The notes beneath the pieces were generated by a model. That model was not told the DNA's origin, did not search any database, and saw only the letters and a program-made list of their open reading frames with translations. A program made the position numbers and the translations under genes. A stretch of DNA of 64,000 nucleotides from Porogramme epimiltina (Eukaryota > Basidiomycota > Agaricomycetes > Polyporales > Polyporaceae): assembly GCA_900155495.1 (NCBI GenBank), contig FTLJ01000408.1, forward strand, positions 1 to 64,000. The letters run 5' to 3'. Positions 10,700-23,200 of this stretch are shown in pieces; the first letter of the stretch is position 1, and the number at the start of each line of letters is the position of its first letter.

Positions 10700-12207
10700 A
10701 TGGCACTACCTAGCCAACTCTCATACAATCAGGGTGACGTCTTCAACATCATCAGAGACACAGAGTCCCTCTCCGACAACTATCTCCGCGCCGAAGCCGA
10801 CAAGGCTCTGAAGATTCTTGACGATGATGACTACAAGCTCCAGAATAATCCCGAATGGGTTTCGCGCATCGAGAGTCTGGCAATCCCCAAGAAAGTGAAG
10901 CTCAAGGACAATTACACGACTTTCAAGATGTTCAAGGCCATGTATAACTCCGCCGAATCCTGCGGACTCCCTCCCTCTGCACAACGATACGTCTCCGTAG
11001 CCATTTACGCCTCGGCCAGCAAAGCTCGGGCCTTGTCAGGAGACGAGAATACTAGACGGGACAACCTCGCTAACGCACTCGAACGGCTCGCAACGACGTG
11101 GGTCGCTTATATGCTTTGGCCTTGTATGTTTATGCTTTCCTCGGGTCGACAACTGCTCACCCTCCGCTCCCTTGTTCAGTCATCACGATATCTGCATCAT
11201 GGAAGATCGAAGAGATTCAAGATATGTTAGACGTGGAGACACCGACAGTACTGGATGCAGGCTCAAAAGTCCCCCCTAGTGGCCTTGTGATGGGGCGATG
11301 CGAAAATTTCAGATCATTAGTACGTTTTGCTTCACCTTCGATCCCCTAGTGCAGTATGCTCATCGCTGATTTCCAGGTTGGACGCCGCGATGGGTATACC
11401 TGCTGCTTCACTGGCGCGTTCGACACGGACGCCCCAGAGGATGTAGAGACGCTCGAAGCCAATGACAAAGTTGTGGGCGGAACTCTCCCAATGAACGCGG
11501 TGCACATCTTCAAACGTGCGGCGGCGATTTGGAGCGAAGATGACGAGAACGAAGCTAATGTGTATTGACCTCTCCTAAGAGCTCACTAGTCTTGCTTACA
11601 TGGCCCAGACAGCGTCCAGGCGCGCCACATACGATATCCTGAGGCACTATTTCCACTTGGAAGGGTCTCTAGAGGAGATCATCCAGGTGATGGACATGCC
11701 CGAGAACGGCATCTACGTGAACACCATTTCACACCAATCATTCGATGCCTTTAAGTGGTGCTTGCAGCCCACGGATGTACGTTGTCTCTTCCGTTGTTAC
11801 ATTCATTATCTATCTTTCATTGTCAGATCGAGAATAGATACAAGATCTGCATAATGCCCAGCTTCGACCGGAGGGTGATGGTTCAGCCGCCCGAAGGCCA
11901 CACGCATATCACCTTCGCTGACCGCAGCGGGTCCGCTGCAGACGGTATCGCGCTGCCACGGAAGGACCTACTGCGGCTGCACGCGGTTCTAGCTCATGTC
12001 TTACACCTCAGCGGCGCGGCAGGGCTTTTCGCACTCTTAGGCAAAGACGAGCGCGGCGGAGTCGGAGGCGCGACAGGCATCAGTGCAGCTCCTGTTGGGG
12101 TGGACTTCATGGACAACATAGTGCACGGCAGGGCATGGGAATTGGCTGAGTTGTCGGCGTTTGTCACAGACATGTTAGCTCAAGGCCCGACGCCAGGTGG
12201 CTCGTAA
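10700..12207 (+). CDS. HNH-nuclease-like (HNH_2) protein, first copy
   Basis: Five exons (10700-11123, 11180-11319, 11377-11559, 11609-11776, 11827-12207) join in phase to 431 aa. The N-terminal half is helical and unrecognised. Residues about 188-240 read GRRDGYTCCFTGAFDTD...NAVHIFKRAA, the first half of the fungal HNH_2 motif (RDGYxCxxTG...AHIxP), with AH replaced by VH. The second half (TYDILRHYFHLEG, then NGIYVNTISHQSFDAFKWCL) matches the NG-N-h-hh-FD part where the last metal ligands sit. Fungi have many such proteins; most are uncharacterised and some may no longer cut DNA. The H-to-N exchange in NTISHQSFD leaves the last His displaced, so activity is doubtful. Convergent with HET-A2, 195 bp apart. 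Confidence 0.78.
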
Positions 12208-12402
12208 CCCCGGGGAATTGTAGGCTGCAGTCCCTGTTACGGGCGATTTCTGGTGGTTAAGGTGAAGAGTAGATTGTTTAGAAAAGAATTGAAGATGTAC
12301 TATCCATCCGGTATGGACCTAGGAGGAACAATGCCTTTAACAGGCGCAACACGTTCGAGGACTGTGTGATAACCCAGGCCATAGGAGGTTAATTTATCAT
12401 GA

Positions 12403-14398
12403 TTACTTCTGGGTAAATCCAATGTGCTGCAGCTCCAAAATGCTCCCCGTCGAATCTAGAAATGACGGCACGAACAGTAAGTCGATAGAGAGGAAATACG
12501 CCTCCAACAGCGGTTGTGTTATCCCTTCTCCGGAGAAGGTCTTTGCGCCCGCGTCCCATCGCGAGATATGGTCCTCCGAACACGCATGAACACCCACACT
12601 CTCCTCGACAAGTTGCTCCACCGGAGTGCCAGCCCCATGCAGCCTCACGCGTGCCCACTGTTCCTTCATACCTTCTTCTGATTCGCACAGGCCCATGTCG
12701 ATGCAGGCAAAGCACAGCTGGTACCGCGCGCGGAATACAAGCGTCATGGGTGCCTTGGCGCGCGCCCACCTACCAGACTGAGGCACGGGGCCGGTCTGGT
12801 GTAGGAGGACGTCCTGTGAGTGTTGAAGCGTCCGCAGGGCTGCGTTCGACACGCGGAATGGTACCCCGGGGTCGGGATTCGTCCGCGCGAGGTCGCGCGG
12901 GAGTGCTGTGGGCATGTCGTTCGCGCGGAACGCAGGCCATGCCGCAAGTCGTACGTCTTCCCAGCGCGGCACGAAGTCGTTCGGAGACGAGGGCGCGTGA
13001 GAGGTGATAACATTGAGGGGGATGAAACGTTGCGCGCGCGAGAGGCCGCAGTGGTACAAACGGCGGTTGGGCTTGTCAGGGGGACATTGGCCGCAGCTGA
13101 TGAGGATGAGGCCGATGGGGACGTGATCTGCAGACTGCATTATTGCGATGGAATAGGATGGCAAGTGAACGACTGGGAGGTGTGCGAGGACTCCGTAGGG
13201 CATAATAGCGAAAGATGGTTCGTCATGATCGTCGGGGTTGAAGCATACATTTAAAGCTGGAACTAATCTTTGGACGCCCATGTATAAGAAGCCGAAATTC
13301 TAGTGCCATATCATTCAGGGATGATGATTGCGAAGATGCATAATAATCACTTGCCTCGATAGGGTTGTGCTTGAACGTGCGTCTGATTTGGTCATACACC
13401 AAAAACTGAATGGGCGACATGGCCAAAAGGTACGTCGTGGTAGATGGGTGAAGTGTGCTCGAACAGTACTTTTGCTTGCTCTCCACATTAGGTGGGGGGA
13501 TAGCGTTGAAAAAACTCTTTGTAGCGTAAACACCCCACGCGAAAAGCGATGTGTCTGTCGAGGTTTTCATCAGTTCTTCCTGCAACCTGTAGAACGCTTT
13601 GCGGCCCTCTCCGTAAAGCGTCGTCATTGAGATACCAAAGATCCCCAGAAGGCAATAAGCCTGGTCTTCTTCCCGTGTCGTCTTCCGGTCCCCAGCCCAT
13701 GACATCCTCTGCGCGATACTCACGTCCGCGATGTCCCTCTCGAACGTCAGAACCGGCACAGGAATCCACGTGACCTGCGAGATGACCTCCGCGAGCTCCG
13801 TCTTTGTGCTGAGAATGTCCCAGTTCTGTGCCAGAAAGATGACGACCTCGGGAGCGAGCAGCTCCTGCAGTGTCCAGCCCCGGGTATGCCAACGGCTCAG
13901 TCGGAACGCGGAGTCGCGGGCTCTTATGTTGTCCCCAGCAGGGACGTCACTGAGATGGACGTAGCACGCCTGCAGGACGATGAGCACATTTAAGGATGGT
14001 ATGCAATGGAAACATTACCTGGGAGAAGCTATAGTATCGGAACATCGAGTTGATGCCTTCGGAGAGATCGGCACTACTTGTCTTGTCTATGCAGCATGTG
14101 TCAATCCATGCCCAGCGATAGCCATGTTTCCGTACAGTGACACAGAAATCACGAATCTTGCGAGATACGAGATCGCGGGGGTTGATTTCTGACGAAATCA
14201 AGTGATTTGAGTCAGGCTGCACGGCGACGCATTACGGCACTTACTTGAGAGATTGGCCATTGTCCGGATCCGTTCGACGTCCTGGAATGTCTGCTCCTCT
14301 TGGCCCCAGACATGGGAGAGGATGGCATATCCTTTGGGTACGGCCTCCGGAGATGGAAAATAATGAAGTTCTGCCCTATCCGTGCTCAATAGCCACAT
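12403..14398 (-). CDS. HET-domain protein, type A (HET-A2)
   Basis: Exons 14398-14245, 14188-14019, 13969-13355 and 13299-12403 join in phase to 611 aa. The third intron begins with GCAAGT (13354 downward), a GC-AG donor with perfect consensus; the GT used by its paralogues is absent. The HET signature is complete: MWLLSTDRAELHYFPSPEAVP, AILSHVWGQEEQTFQDVERI, WAWIDTCCIDKTSSADLSEGINSMFRYYSFSQ, RMSWAGDRKTTREEDQAYCLLGIFGISM. The C-terminal region (LNVCFNPDDHDEPSFAIMPYGVLAHLPV) is that of HET-A1. HET-A1 plus its promoter and HET-A2 plus its promoter form a tandem pair. This is the only type A gene here with no trace of the small linked gene; the HNH gene occupies that side. Confidence 0.92.
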
Positions 14399-14459
14399 AC
14401 TTCTGCTTCCCACAGCGTGTCGTGCACTGAGCTACTTGAATGAGTCAGTCCTGTACGCA

Positions 14460-15020
14460 GTACAACTTATGGCAACGGACTTACGCGATCCTTCACCAGG
14501 CTAGACGGGATTGTTGAATGAGATTTTCAATGGTGGGATTCGAGCAGTCGACCAGTGGTAAATGGGGTGTCTCGGAGGGGATGCCCGACTAATAATGGCT
14601 CGTAATCGGGCTGCAGCTGGTGGGTGTAGTTGGTCCACATCATAAACCTGAAACGACAGCTCCTGTGCAGTGTGGCAAATGAGCTTGATGTAGCCGGTGA
14701 CTTGTATGCCGAAAGCAGGGATCGCGGAGGTTTGCGAAATGCCGCGCCGTCAGTGTGATACGAGTAATACGAAATCCTCAAGCTTGAGAATGATTTCGGG
14801 CGTCGGACAAGCGTCCTCGATCTGGCCACGTGACCGACAACGCGACACGTTAGGGCAGGTCGTTTCGTGTTCCCCGAAACACCTCCCCTCCTCCGAGTCG
14901 TAAGCACACACCATCCCACCTGCCGTGAGGGTGAAAGTCTCTTTTTCGAGCTGGTATACCATAACCTGTTCGGGGGAACATCCATCACTCTCTGTGCTGC
15001 TTCATAATGGCTCTACTTTC
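14460..15020 (+). pseudogene. Duplicated promoter and start relic of the HNH gene
   Basis: This spacer repeats landmarks of 10050-10710 in order: a segment ending GGCCACGTGA (14825-14834), CACGTTAGGGCAGG, TTTCGTGTTCCCCGAA, TCCTCCGAGTC.TAAG, a CCGTGAGGGTGAAA stretch, and ATGGCTCTACTT at 15007 corresponding to ATGGCACTACCT at 10700. After about 12 coding bases the match ends. It is the promoter and first codons of a second HNH gene whose body was lost, leaving the divergent HET-A2 partner. The DHH gene starts 187 bp further on and may now use this promoter. Confidence 0.7.
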
Positions 15021-15193
15021 GATCCGAACTGAGGGATGAGATCCACACCAGTCGTGCTACAGTGCTACCCCCTGACCCACAAGTAGCTCTGCCCCTAATT
15101 CTCGACATCTCCTCAAATTACTTCATCTCCATCATAAATTTCTCCTTCAACATACCCTCTTTACCTCGTGCCTCGCCATTCAGGATAGCGAAT

Positions 15194-16754
15194 ATGGTGC
15201 GCAAACGTGCACGAAGCGCGGTGTCCCCCGAGGCCTCGAGGTCGACTTCAAGCTCTCCATCCCCTCAGAACCAACACCCTGAGAGCTGGCCTGCTCCGAA
15301 GAGTCAACTTTTGGCTGCTAGAGCTTTCCTCAGAGAATGGTACGTCGTTTATACCGTTCCCAAATCCCTCGTTCCCTACCCATGTCCCGTCCTCTGCCAC
15401 AGCGCTGTCAGCCGCAGTACGACCCTGCTCCTCCCCGACAAAGACGCAGACGGGCTTTGCAGCGGTCTCATCGTCTACGAGACTCTCCGCCATCTCGGCC
15501 TCCCAGCCCCTCTCCTCTCCGTCCACTTCCCCGCTAAGGGCTCAAACATCCATTCACCCGCCGAACGCGCTGCCATCTCCCTCCATGAGGCTCGCTTCGT
15601 GATCGCGACGGACCAGGGGAGCCGCGGGGGCCCGCCCCTCGCGGACGCCAAGACACTCGTTATGGACCACCACTGGAGTGAGGAGTTTCCGGAATGCGCA
15701 GTTGTATGCTCCGCCGCGTCGTGTGCGCCGATCGCGACGTCAAGCACGCTTGCGTACATTGTATGCAGAGGAATTCTCGACGAAGAGGGCCTACAAGATG
15801 GAGAGGAGGATGACAGGCTTCGGGAGCGGTTGGAGTGGTTGTGCGCGATGGGGACGATGGGGGACTTGGGGACGAGCTTCAAGTGGGAGGAGCCGTTCCC
15901 GGACATGAGAGGATGCCTGCGGCGGTGGACGAAGAAGGCGATAGGGGAGGGAATCGGGCTCGTGAATGCACGTGAGTGTTACCTCTTTTCTATGAGCGTG
16001 AACATCCCCTCACCAACCCGCAGCACGGAGGAGCGCAGAGTACGACGTCGAAACAGCGTGGCGCGCACTGCTCGCATGCGCGTCCCCGAAGAATATCCTG
16101 TCGCCGAGCACGAGTGCGGACGTGCGGAGGTTATTCGAGGCCCGGGCGTCGGTCAAGGACGAGACGGCGCGGTGCGCGCGTATGGCACCGAGGTTCTCGG
16201 GGGACGGGCGCGTCGCACTAATCAGGATTTCAAGCGGGGCCCAGGTACACCCAGTAAGCATGCCTGTCTGTTCGTTGGCGCATGGTCTCTGACGGAGTTG
16301 CAGCTCATCGCGACTCGCTGGGCGTCGTCGCTGAAGGGCGCTCGGCTGGAGATTGTGATGTGCGCCAATGACGGGTACAGCGCCGGGATGACCAACTTCG
16401 CGTGCCGTATCGCCAAGTCTGGAGGCGGTAACCGTGGTGGCGTGAACATCATCGAGGCGCTGCAAGAGTACGCTGACCGCGTTCCTGGCCTGCGGGAGAC
16501 GATGGGGGACGACTTCGCCAGGGGGCACAAGGAGGTGAGTGAAATCTTGACCTCGAGTGTAGGGGCTTGTGCTGAAACTGTTTTAGGCGAGTGGTGGGAT
16601 TGTACCTACGGAACAGTTTGAGAAACTGTGGGAAGCTATTTCGTGCGCGGAAGGAGATGGCGAGCGTTCGGGCAAGAGGAGGCGGATTGAGCCGGCGAAG
16701 GGGCCGGCGAGACAGAAGAACACTCTAGAGGGGTGGTTGAAGAGTGCGGGTTGA
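15194..16754 (+). CDS. DHH-family phosphoesterase
   Basis: Five exons (15194-15339, 15403-15971, 16024-16244, 16304-16534, 16587-16754) join in phase to 444 aa. LLLPDKDADGLCSG and VMDHHW are motifs I and III of the DHH superfamily (RecJ, Cdc45, Prune-type), whose Asp and His residues bind two metal ions for phosphodiester cleavage. FVIATDQGS gives the central Asp. A Gly-rich segment near the C-terminus (SGGGNRGGVNIIEALQEYADRV) fits the DHHA1-type substrate loop. The N-terminus (MVRKRARSAVSPEAS...) is basic and Ser-rich, and the C-terminus ends KNTLEGWLKSAG after a KRRR cluster. Nuclease or nucleotide phosphoesterase activity is inferred; substrate unknown. ATG at 15194 (context aatATGG) is preferred over the upstream in-frame codon at 15062. 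Two decayed copies lie at 30.8-31.9 and 35.4-36.5 kb. Confidence 0.88.
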
Positions 16755-17253
16755 GATCCATCCTGTAGGCACATTCGTGTCTAGACATATGACTAGGCTG
16801 ACATTACAGTAGATAGGTGGTCGTGTATTCCTCATGCAATCATCAAACTTGACTGTATACTCTGCATCCGAGGGGAATATTTGCTTCAGGCGAAGTTTCC
16901 GTCCATCTGCGATGTAAGGGCAAAACCGGAATGTGAGCCACATAGCTCAAGGGAACGATGTTCGCGCTCTGTCCGGCCTGTTGGCGACATGTATGGGACG
17001 GGCAATCTCATTACGTACATTAATCATATATGGGATGACTCGATTACCATCATAGCCACTGCTTATCGCCCCCAGGCCGCGGCGGTCGATTGCGTACTCT
17101 CACCTTACCCCCTAGGTAGTCAGGCCCTAAGGCTTGAAGCGGTGGACAGTTTTCTTACACTGGAATCGGTGTATCTCGTAAGTCCAACACCAATTTGAAA
17201 TGCCGCATTCTATCACTCACATCGTACTCATCATTACCATCGGAAACAGGAGT
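16755..17253 (+). other. Intergenic region between DHH gene and HET-A3
   Basis: No exon, RNA gene or repeat recognised. It contains the DHH 3' flank and the promoter of HET-A3. Confidence 0.5.
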
Positions 17254-19268
17254 ATGTGGCTTTTGAGTACGGATAGGGCAGAACTCTGCCATTTTGCATC
17301 ACCCGAGGCCGTGCCCGGAGGGTATGCAATCCTCTCACACGTATGGGGCCAAGAGGAGCAGACATTCCAAGACGTCCAGCGGATCCTGCTAGAGGCCAAT
17401 CTCGTGGGCAAGTACTATCCTTGATCGCTACTCGGGCCCTCCTAACTCACGCATCCACTAGGAAAAAACCCTCGTGATCTCGTCTCTCACAAAATCCGAG
17501 GCTTCTGCATCACGGCACAGAAGTACGGCTACCGTTGGGCGTGGGTTGACACGTGCTGTATAGACAAGACGAGCAGTGCCGAGCTCTCTGAAGGCATCAA
17601 CTCGGTGTTTCGGTATTACGGTTTTTCGCAGGTACAGTGTGTCGAATGCAACAAAGCCTCCGCCGTGCTGACGGTATTCTAGGCGTGCTACGTGCATCTC
17701 CATGACGTCCCGTCAGGGTGCGACGTGCGGGCCGCAAAATCCCCATTCCGACGGAGCCGCTGGCATTTTCGCGGTTGGACGCTACAGGAGCTGCTCGCAC
17801 CGGAGCTCGTCATCTTCCTTTCGCAAGATTGGGAAGTCCTGAGCACGAAGACCGAGCTCGCGGAGGTCATCTCGCAAGTCACGCGCATCCCTGTGTCAGT
17901 TCTGACGTTCGAGAGGGACATCGCGGACGTGAGCATCGCGCAACGGATGTCTTGGGCTGGCAGCCGGGCGACAACGCGCGAGGAGGATAAAGCTTATTGC
18001 CTTCTAGGGATCTTCGGTATCACTATGCCGACGCTGTACGGGGAAGGTCGCAAATCATTTTACCGCCTTCAAGAAGAACTCATGAAAACCTCGACGGATG
18101 CGTCGCTCTTCGCATGGGGCGGCTACGTCACGGAACGACATTTGAAATCTATTCCGCCGCCCGATCCTGAACGCAAGAAACGATACTGTTCCGGCACACT
18201 TCACCCGTCCTACACAACCCATCTCCTAGCCGTATCGCCCCGCGAATTCTTGGGATATGAGCGAATAGGGGGCACTCTCAACCCAAGCCCGAGTGAAGGA
18301 ATATCTGTGAGTCATAATGAGTATGGTTGTAAGGCAACAAGCTCTAAAGAAAAATGCAGCAGGAAACCACTATTTCCCTCCAAGGTCATGCGAAAAATAT
18401 CCCTCCGACATTCAACGTGTGGTTTAGCTCCGACGATCACAACGAATCCTCCTTCTCCATTATGCCCTACGGAGTGCTCGCACACCTCCCTGTCATACAT
18501 CTACCATCCTACTCCATCGCAATCATGCAGTCCACAGACCACGCACCCGTCGGCCTCATCCTCATCAGCTGCGCACAATGCCCCACCGACAAGCCGCAAC
18601 GCCTGTTGTACCACTGCGGCCTCCCCCGTGGCCATCGTTTCGTGCCCCTCAACGTGATCGTCTCGCACACGCCGTCATCCCCTTCCGACCTCGTCCCGCG
18701 CTGGCAGAATGTTCGGCTTGCAGCATGGCCCGCTTTTCGCGCAAACGACATGCCTACTGCACTCCCACGTGACCTTACGCGTACAAATCCCGACTTGGGG
18801 GTGCCCTTTCGCGTTTCGAATGCAGCCCTACAAGCGCTTCGACACGCGCAGGAGTTGATCCTCGACGGGACGGGCCCCATCCCTACTACCGGGGGTTGGG
18901 CTCAAGACCACGTCCCTGCTACACTCGTATTCCGTGCCAGATTCCAGCTGTGCTTCGTCTGCATCGACTTAGGCCTATGTCGACACGCGGAGACTGTGGC
19001 GGAGCCCTGGGCTCGCGTGAGGTTGTACGATCATGACGTCTGGCGGAAGAAACTAGTGGAGCAGGGTGCGCACACGCACGCGTGTCCGGAGGACCACATC
19101 TCGCAATGGGAGAAAGGTACGAAGACCTTCCGCGCGGAGAAGGTCAAAGGGGAGCATGGAAAGATGTATTCGCTCTCCGTCGAGCTCCTGTTCGCTCCAT
19201 TCTTTTTAGATCACACGGGGCGCGTTTTGGAACTTCAGCATGTCACATACACATGGAGGTACAAGTAA
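17254..19268 (+). CDS. HET-domain protein, type A (HET-A3)
   Basis: Exons 17254-17407, 17462-17631, 17683-18306 and 18360-19268 join in phase to 618 aa. Intron 1 starts GCAAGT at 17408, a GC-AG intron needed to keep the 154-nt exon 1 of the family. HET landmarks: MWLLSTDRAELCHF, GYAILSHVWGQEEQ, WAWVDTCCIDKTSSAELSEGINSVF, ACYVHLHDV, then RMSWAGSRATTREEDKAYCLLGIFGITMPTLYGEG. The C-terminal region starts QETTISLQGHAKNIPPTFNVWFSSDDHNESSF. It is closest to HET-A4: the same start of exon 4 and the same GC donor in intron 1. The small gene S1 follows 371 bp downstream, then AFR-1 on the opposite strand. Confidence 0.93.
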
Positions 19269-19448
19269 CATTTAATAACGTATGAGCATCTATCAATCAT
19301 ATATCGTCCGGGGTAACTCCAGAGATTTTACCATTGCGACACTGATGCTTTACCATAACTATAGTACGTCAGCCTCTAGTCCTTACATTCAAACTCAGTA
19401 GGGCGTAGAGCTAGCGCGAGGCTGGAGGATGCTGAAGATCGGACGGAA

Positions 19449-19556
19449 ATGACGTCATCTAGATACTTGTTCGCTTCCACAGAGGCTGCCTTGCACCTGA
19501 GTATTGCATCACCAGGTAACGGTGTCAGCCTCTGCCCCTCTCTGGGACATATAAAC
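19449..19556 (+). promoter_or_regulatory. Promoter of small gene S1: CRE-like palindrome and TATA box
   Basis: ATGACGTCAT at 19449-19458 is a perfect bZIP/CRE-type palindrome and CATATAAAC at 19548-19556 a TATA box, 190 and 85 bp before the ATG at 19639. The same palindrome stands at 28050-28059 downstream of HET-A4, and a partial version (GGCGTCATCCTACTAC) lies upstream of S2. Confidence 0.55.
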
Positions 19557-19638
19557 CCCCACAAGCACATCTCCTCTCCCTCACCCAAACCACCATCGTC
19601 ACACCACTACTGCTTAACTCTCACCCAACTTCCCTACG

Positions 19639-20100
19639 ATGGAGGATTACTTCTTCCATCCAACTCGCCCCCCGGACGGGGGGCTGGGCCCGTGCGTCTC
19701 ACAACCTACCCATCCATCCCTCCCTCGCCGCAACCGGTGTTCCATCTTCCGCTCTCTGCCACCGTCAGCACCCCAGATCCGCCCTGGTGGCGACTGGGGC
19801 CGCGCTCCGAGCTCGTCGTGTCGCTGCAGAGACACGACGGAGGCCAACTTGGAGGATTGTCGCAGGTGCGTCAGCCGCCATCCTTTTCCATGCTCGCCAC
19901 CAACCCGTTTCCCCACGCAGAGCCGCGAAAGACGCAAGATCGAGGCACGTTCCCTCCGCGCCTGGTGCGCCGAGGGCTGGCCGTTGTCGGCGTCCTCGGG
20001 CGAGTACGACGCCCGAGGACGTTCCGGCGCGGGACGTGCTATGGACTACACGGAGGAGGTTCTCGCCGACGCTGGACCGCGCGTCGCTGTATCTGGATGA
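19639..20100 (+). CDS. Small HET-linked gene, unknown function (S1)
   Basis: I do not recognise this family. Exons 19639-19691, 19769-19865 and 19921-20100 use normal donors and acceptors, keep phase and give 109 aa. Exon 1 encodes MEDYFFHPTRPPDGG; exon 2 PWWRLGPRSELVVSLQRHDG; exon 3 IEARSLRAWCAEGWP and GRAMDYTEEVLADAG. All three exons are conserved in frame in the copy at 50744 and the first two in the copy at 7713, which supports a real protein. There is no signal peptide or membrane segment. It sits on the strand of HET-A3, just downstream, as its relatives do at HET-A1 and HET-A5, so a role tied to HET function (partner, modulator or antagonist) is possible but unproven. It could alternatively be a passively co-duplicated transcript. 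Confidence 0.55.
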   Translation: MEDYFFHPTRPPDGGLGPCVSQPTHPSLPRRNRCSIFRSLPPSAPQIRPGGDWGRAPSSSCRCRDTTEANLEDCRRCVSRHPFPCSPPTRFPTQSRERRKIEARSLRAWCAEGWPLSASSGEYDARGRSGAGRAMDYTEEVLADAGPRVAVSG

Positions 20101-20288
20101 ACTGTCAAGTGGGTTGTCAGTCGTTCGGGCCGTGTCAAGTACAGGTTCGAGGCGCGGAACGCTGTATCTGGTCCTCCACGCTGTACTTTTTTTGTCAATG
20201 CACTGCGTTGGCACGCCACGTGGGAAACGAGGGATTATCATTACCAGAGGAATCAGCATACACTCGCCACAGTTTAGAGTCTAAGAAG

Positions 20289-23200
20289 TCACAAGAACTT
20301 AGTCTTCCTCCATCCCTCTACCCAACTTACTGCCCGCCCAGCGTCTAGCTGAGGTAGAGTAGCCAAGGTCCCAGATACCCGTGTCGCCTTCTCCATCGAA
20401 AGCGCAACAAAGCCCAGAGCTTCCCTTCCCAGCGTGTTCGTTCCTTTCTGAGACCTGAAGAACGGCAGAATTCTAAGGGCCGGGTTCGCCGCCATTGCTT
20501 CTAGTTCGACGGCTGACCCAGTTGCGACGCTCGCCTCGAGTGCCGTAAGCCACTCCTCGTATGAGACGAGTCGTACATTGAGTTGCTTGGCGATAGGTGT
20601 TAGGAGGGTACTCCACGATACGGGGTACGGGTGAACAAGGTGAAGGATGGGTTGGGGAGAGTGCCGCATCTCGGTGAACGCCTTAGCCGCCTCGTACGCG
20701 GGGAACCACGACACGAGCTGAGAACGTTGTGAGTAAAACGAGCGATATGTCACTGAAGGTACATACCCCTTCGAGCTGAGGCAGGCAGTGCTGATGCAGC
20801 GCCGTCTTCACCAGGGACGGGAACCATTCCTTCTCGTTCCAGTATCCGAGTTTGTCACCCGTGACTTGCCCGAGGCGCACGACGACCGTGCGCACATCCG
20901 TTGTCTCTGAGACCGTCTGCAGGACATGTTCCGTCACCCACTTCGACTCCGAGTATCCGATGCCGAATGCAGACGCCGGGTCAATGAGCGATACTTCAGG
21001 CACGGGAGGAGCGAGGTTGCAGTCTGCGGCAGAATGGTTATAAGCAGAAATACGCGATTACAGTGTGATATGAGGACGTACGGGAGAACACTCCCACAGA
21101 GCTCACGAATACGATGGCGGGCGGAACCGTGTAAGGAGAACCGAGCGCAAGATCGACAAAGTTGCGCACGGCCTGCATGTCGACCTCGAACGACGCGAGC
21201 GACATGTTGAAGTCGACCTTCCATGCTAATCACAACGACATATCAGCAACCGAACGACATGATGGCACTTTTCGTACACTCACCGTTGAGCATGATGTGC
21301 GTCACGCTTCCACGAATCTCCTCTAGCAAACACTGGTCGATCCTGAACCCAGGCTCGTGCAGCACCGCCTCAACCATGACGAACTTCTCCGTATCGAGTA
21401 GACCTTCGTCCAACCCGCGCGCGCGGAACTGCGTCCGCTGCCGCTCCACCGCCTGTGAACCCGCTCGGTTGAACGCGTACACGCGCCCGACCGCCTCGTC
21501 GCGCAAGAGGTGTTCGAGAGCATCGCACCCAAACCCGCCGGTCGTGCCTGTGATCAAAACTACGTCTTTCTGGTCGGGAGAGCGCGGGACGAGCACGGCC
21601 TGACGGGGTGGGAGATCGGCGGTGTACCGCTTGACGTATTTCCAGAGATCTTGGGCGGTGTGAGTGGGGCTGATGGAGTTGCCGGTCGCGGCGGTTACAG
21701 CGTTTGCCACGACGTTTGCAAGCGACGTGATAGTGGGAAACGCGAAGACGAGATTCATCGGTATGCGCCTGGCGGCGGAGGGGTTAGTGTGTCGAATGGC
21801 ACTCAAGATTGTGTTCCGAATCCATGTGGCCTGTAAACTAGAAAAAGGCAACAATTTTTCTTAGCATCTGTATCAATGCCTCTAGAATTGTACACCTTAC
21901 CTGTCTCCCCCATTACGGAGGATGTCCTCGTCGTCGGGTATCGGATGATTCAATGTGTTCTCTACGACAGCTCGCACGTACTTGAGGGCTTCTTCTGCGT
22001 CCCATGTCGCCGGTAGGGGAATGTCGCTCTCGGCGGTGGTCTCGACAACTTTGTACAGGGCCTCTATCTCGTCGCTGTAGTCTTCAATGATGAGGCCTCT
22101 GCGCGGCAATCCCTTCGCATTGAACTGTAAGGGTTTACACGTATGTGTCACGAGGATCATCTGTTTGATCCGCCTACTTAGATAGGCTTGCACTTCCATT
22201 CGAAAAACAGCGTACCTCCTTAAAGATACGCGAGTGTTGGGGCGCATATGCGTTCACCTGCTCGATGGTCAGCCTACAAACAAATATGAGCTTAGTTCGC
22301 CATGGAATATACCCCAAGGGCACCCACCATATCATATTGCGAAATGCCGCAAGCCGCTCTGGATCAGTAGGGTCGATAGTGTATTCTTCACTAGGCTCAA
22401 CGAGCACGCCATTCTGGAATTTTCCCCTTCCGAACATCACCGAATGCTTTACATGTGGGTCGGCGTTGATCATTTTCTCTGCGGCCCGCAAGATGAGTAT
22501 CCTCTGAGCTGGCACTCTAGAAGATAGAACACTTGCCGAGAGGGACGGGGTTTGTCTGTGGTTCCCTGTAAGTTCTAGCAGGGTATCAGACGCTTATTTG
22601 CGCAAGACTTACCTTTTCGCCATTTGATAGGATGATCTGCTCGTCTGCACGACCGACGATCTTCCACAATCCTGGGATGGTCGGGTGCGGGACAACTAAG
22701 TCGCTGGTGGCGTACGCGTCAAATTCGCCTTCCTTTGTGTTGGTTTTTCCCGGCAGAGGAAGCTCGGGCGGGGACTAGTAGTAAAATTCAGCGACCGCAT
22801 GCGGAGTGACGCACGAAAAGACGCACGATCACAACGACCTCGTACGTTCCGTCGCCCGTGGGACGGAACGCGCACCTTACGTATTTATTGACAGTCCAGT
22901 ATGGCCAGTCCATGCCGGGATTTTCTGTGTTAGGCGACTCATCAATCTACTTTCTCGACGAGCCATCAAACACTACACTTACGTCTCCAGAACGTATTGA
23001 CGCCCCCTACCTCAGTGCTTACAGGAACAAAATCGTCAGGAAAGCCGTCAATTTACGCATTGAATCAGACTTACAGCCCGTATGCGCTATGGAACGACAC
23101 TCCTTGCGCGGCTAGTGTGTTTCCTACCTCCTCATTCAACGTGGACCCTCCAAACATCTGAAATCGACGTTTCACTCATTGTGATAGCTGACACGACGAG

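Noticed and set aside
10700..12207. HNH protein as a homing endonuclease or intron-encoded mobile gene
   Set aside because: It is a five-exon nuclear gene of the fungal HNH_2 type and has no LAGLIDADG/GIY-YIG features, host intron or inserted target.
15062..15193. In-frame start of the DHH protein at 15062
   Set aside because: The extension resembles a translated leader, and the ATG at 15194 has a better context before the basic N-terminus.
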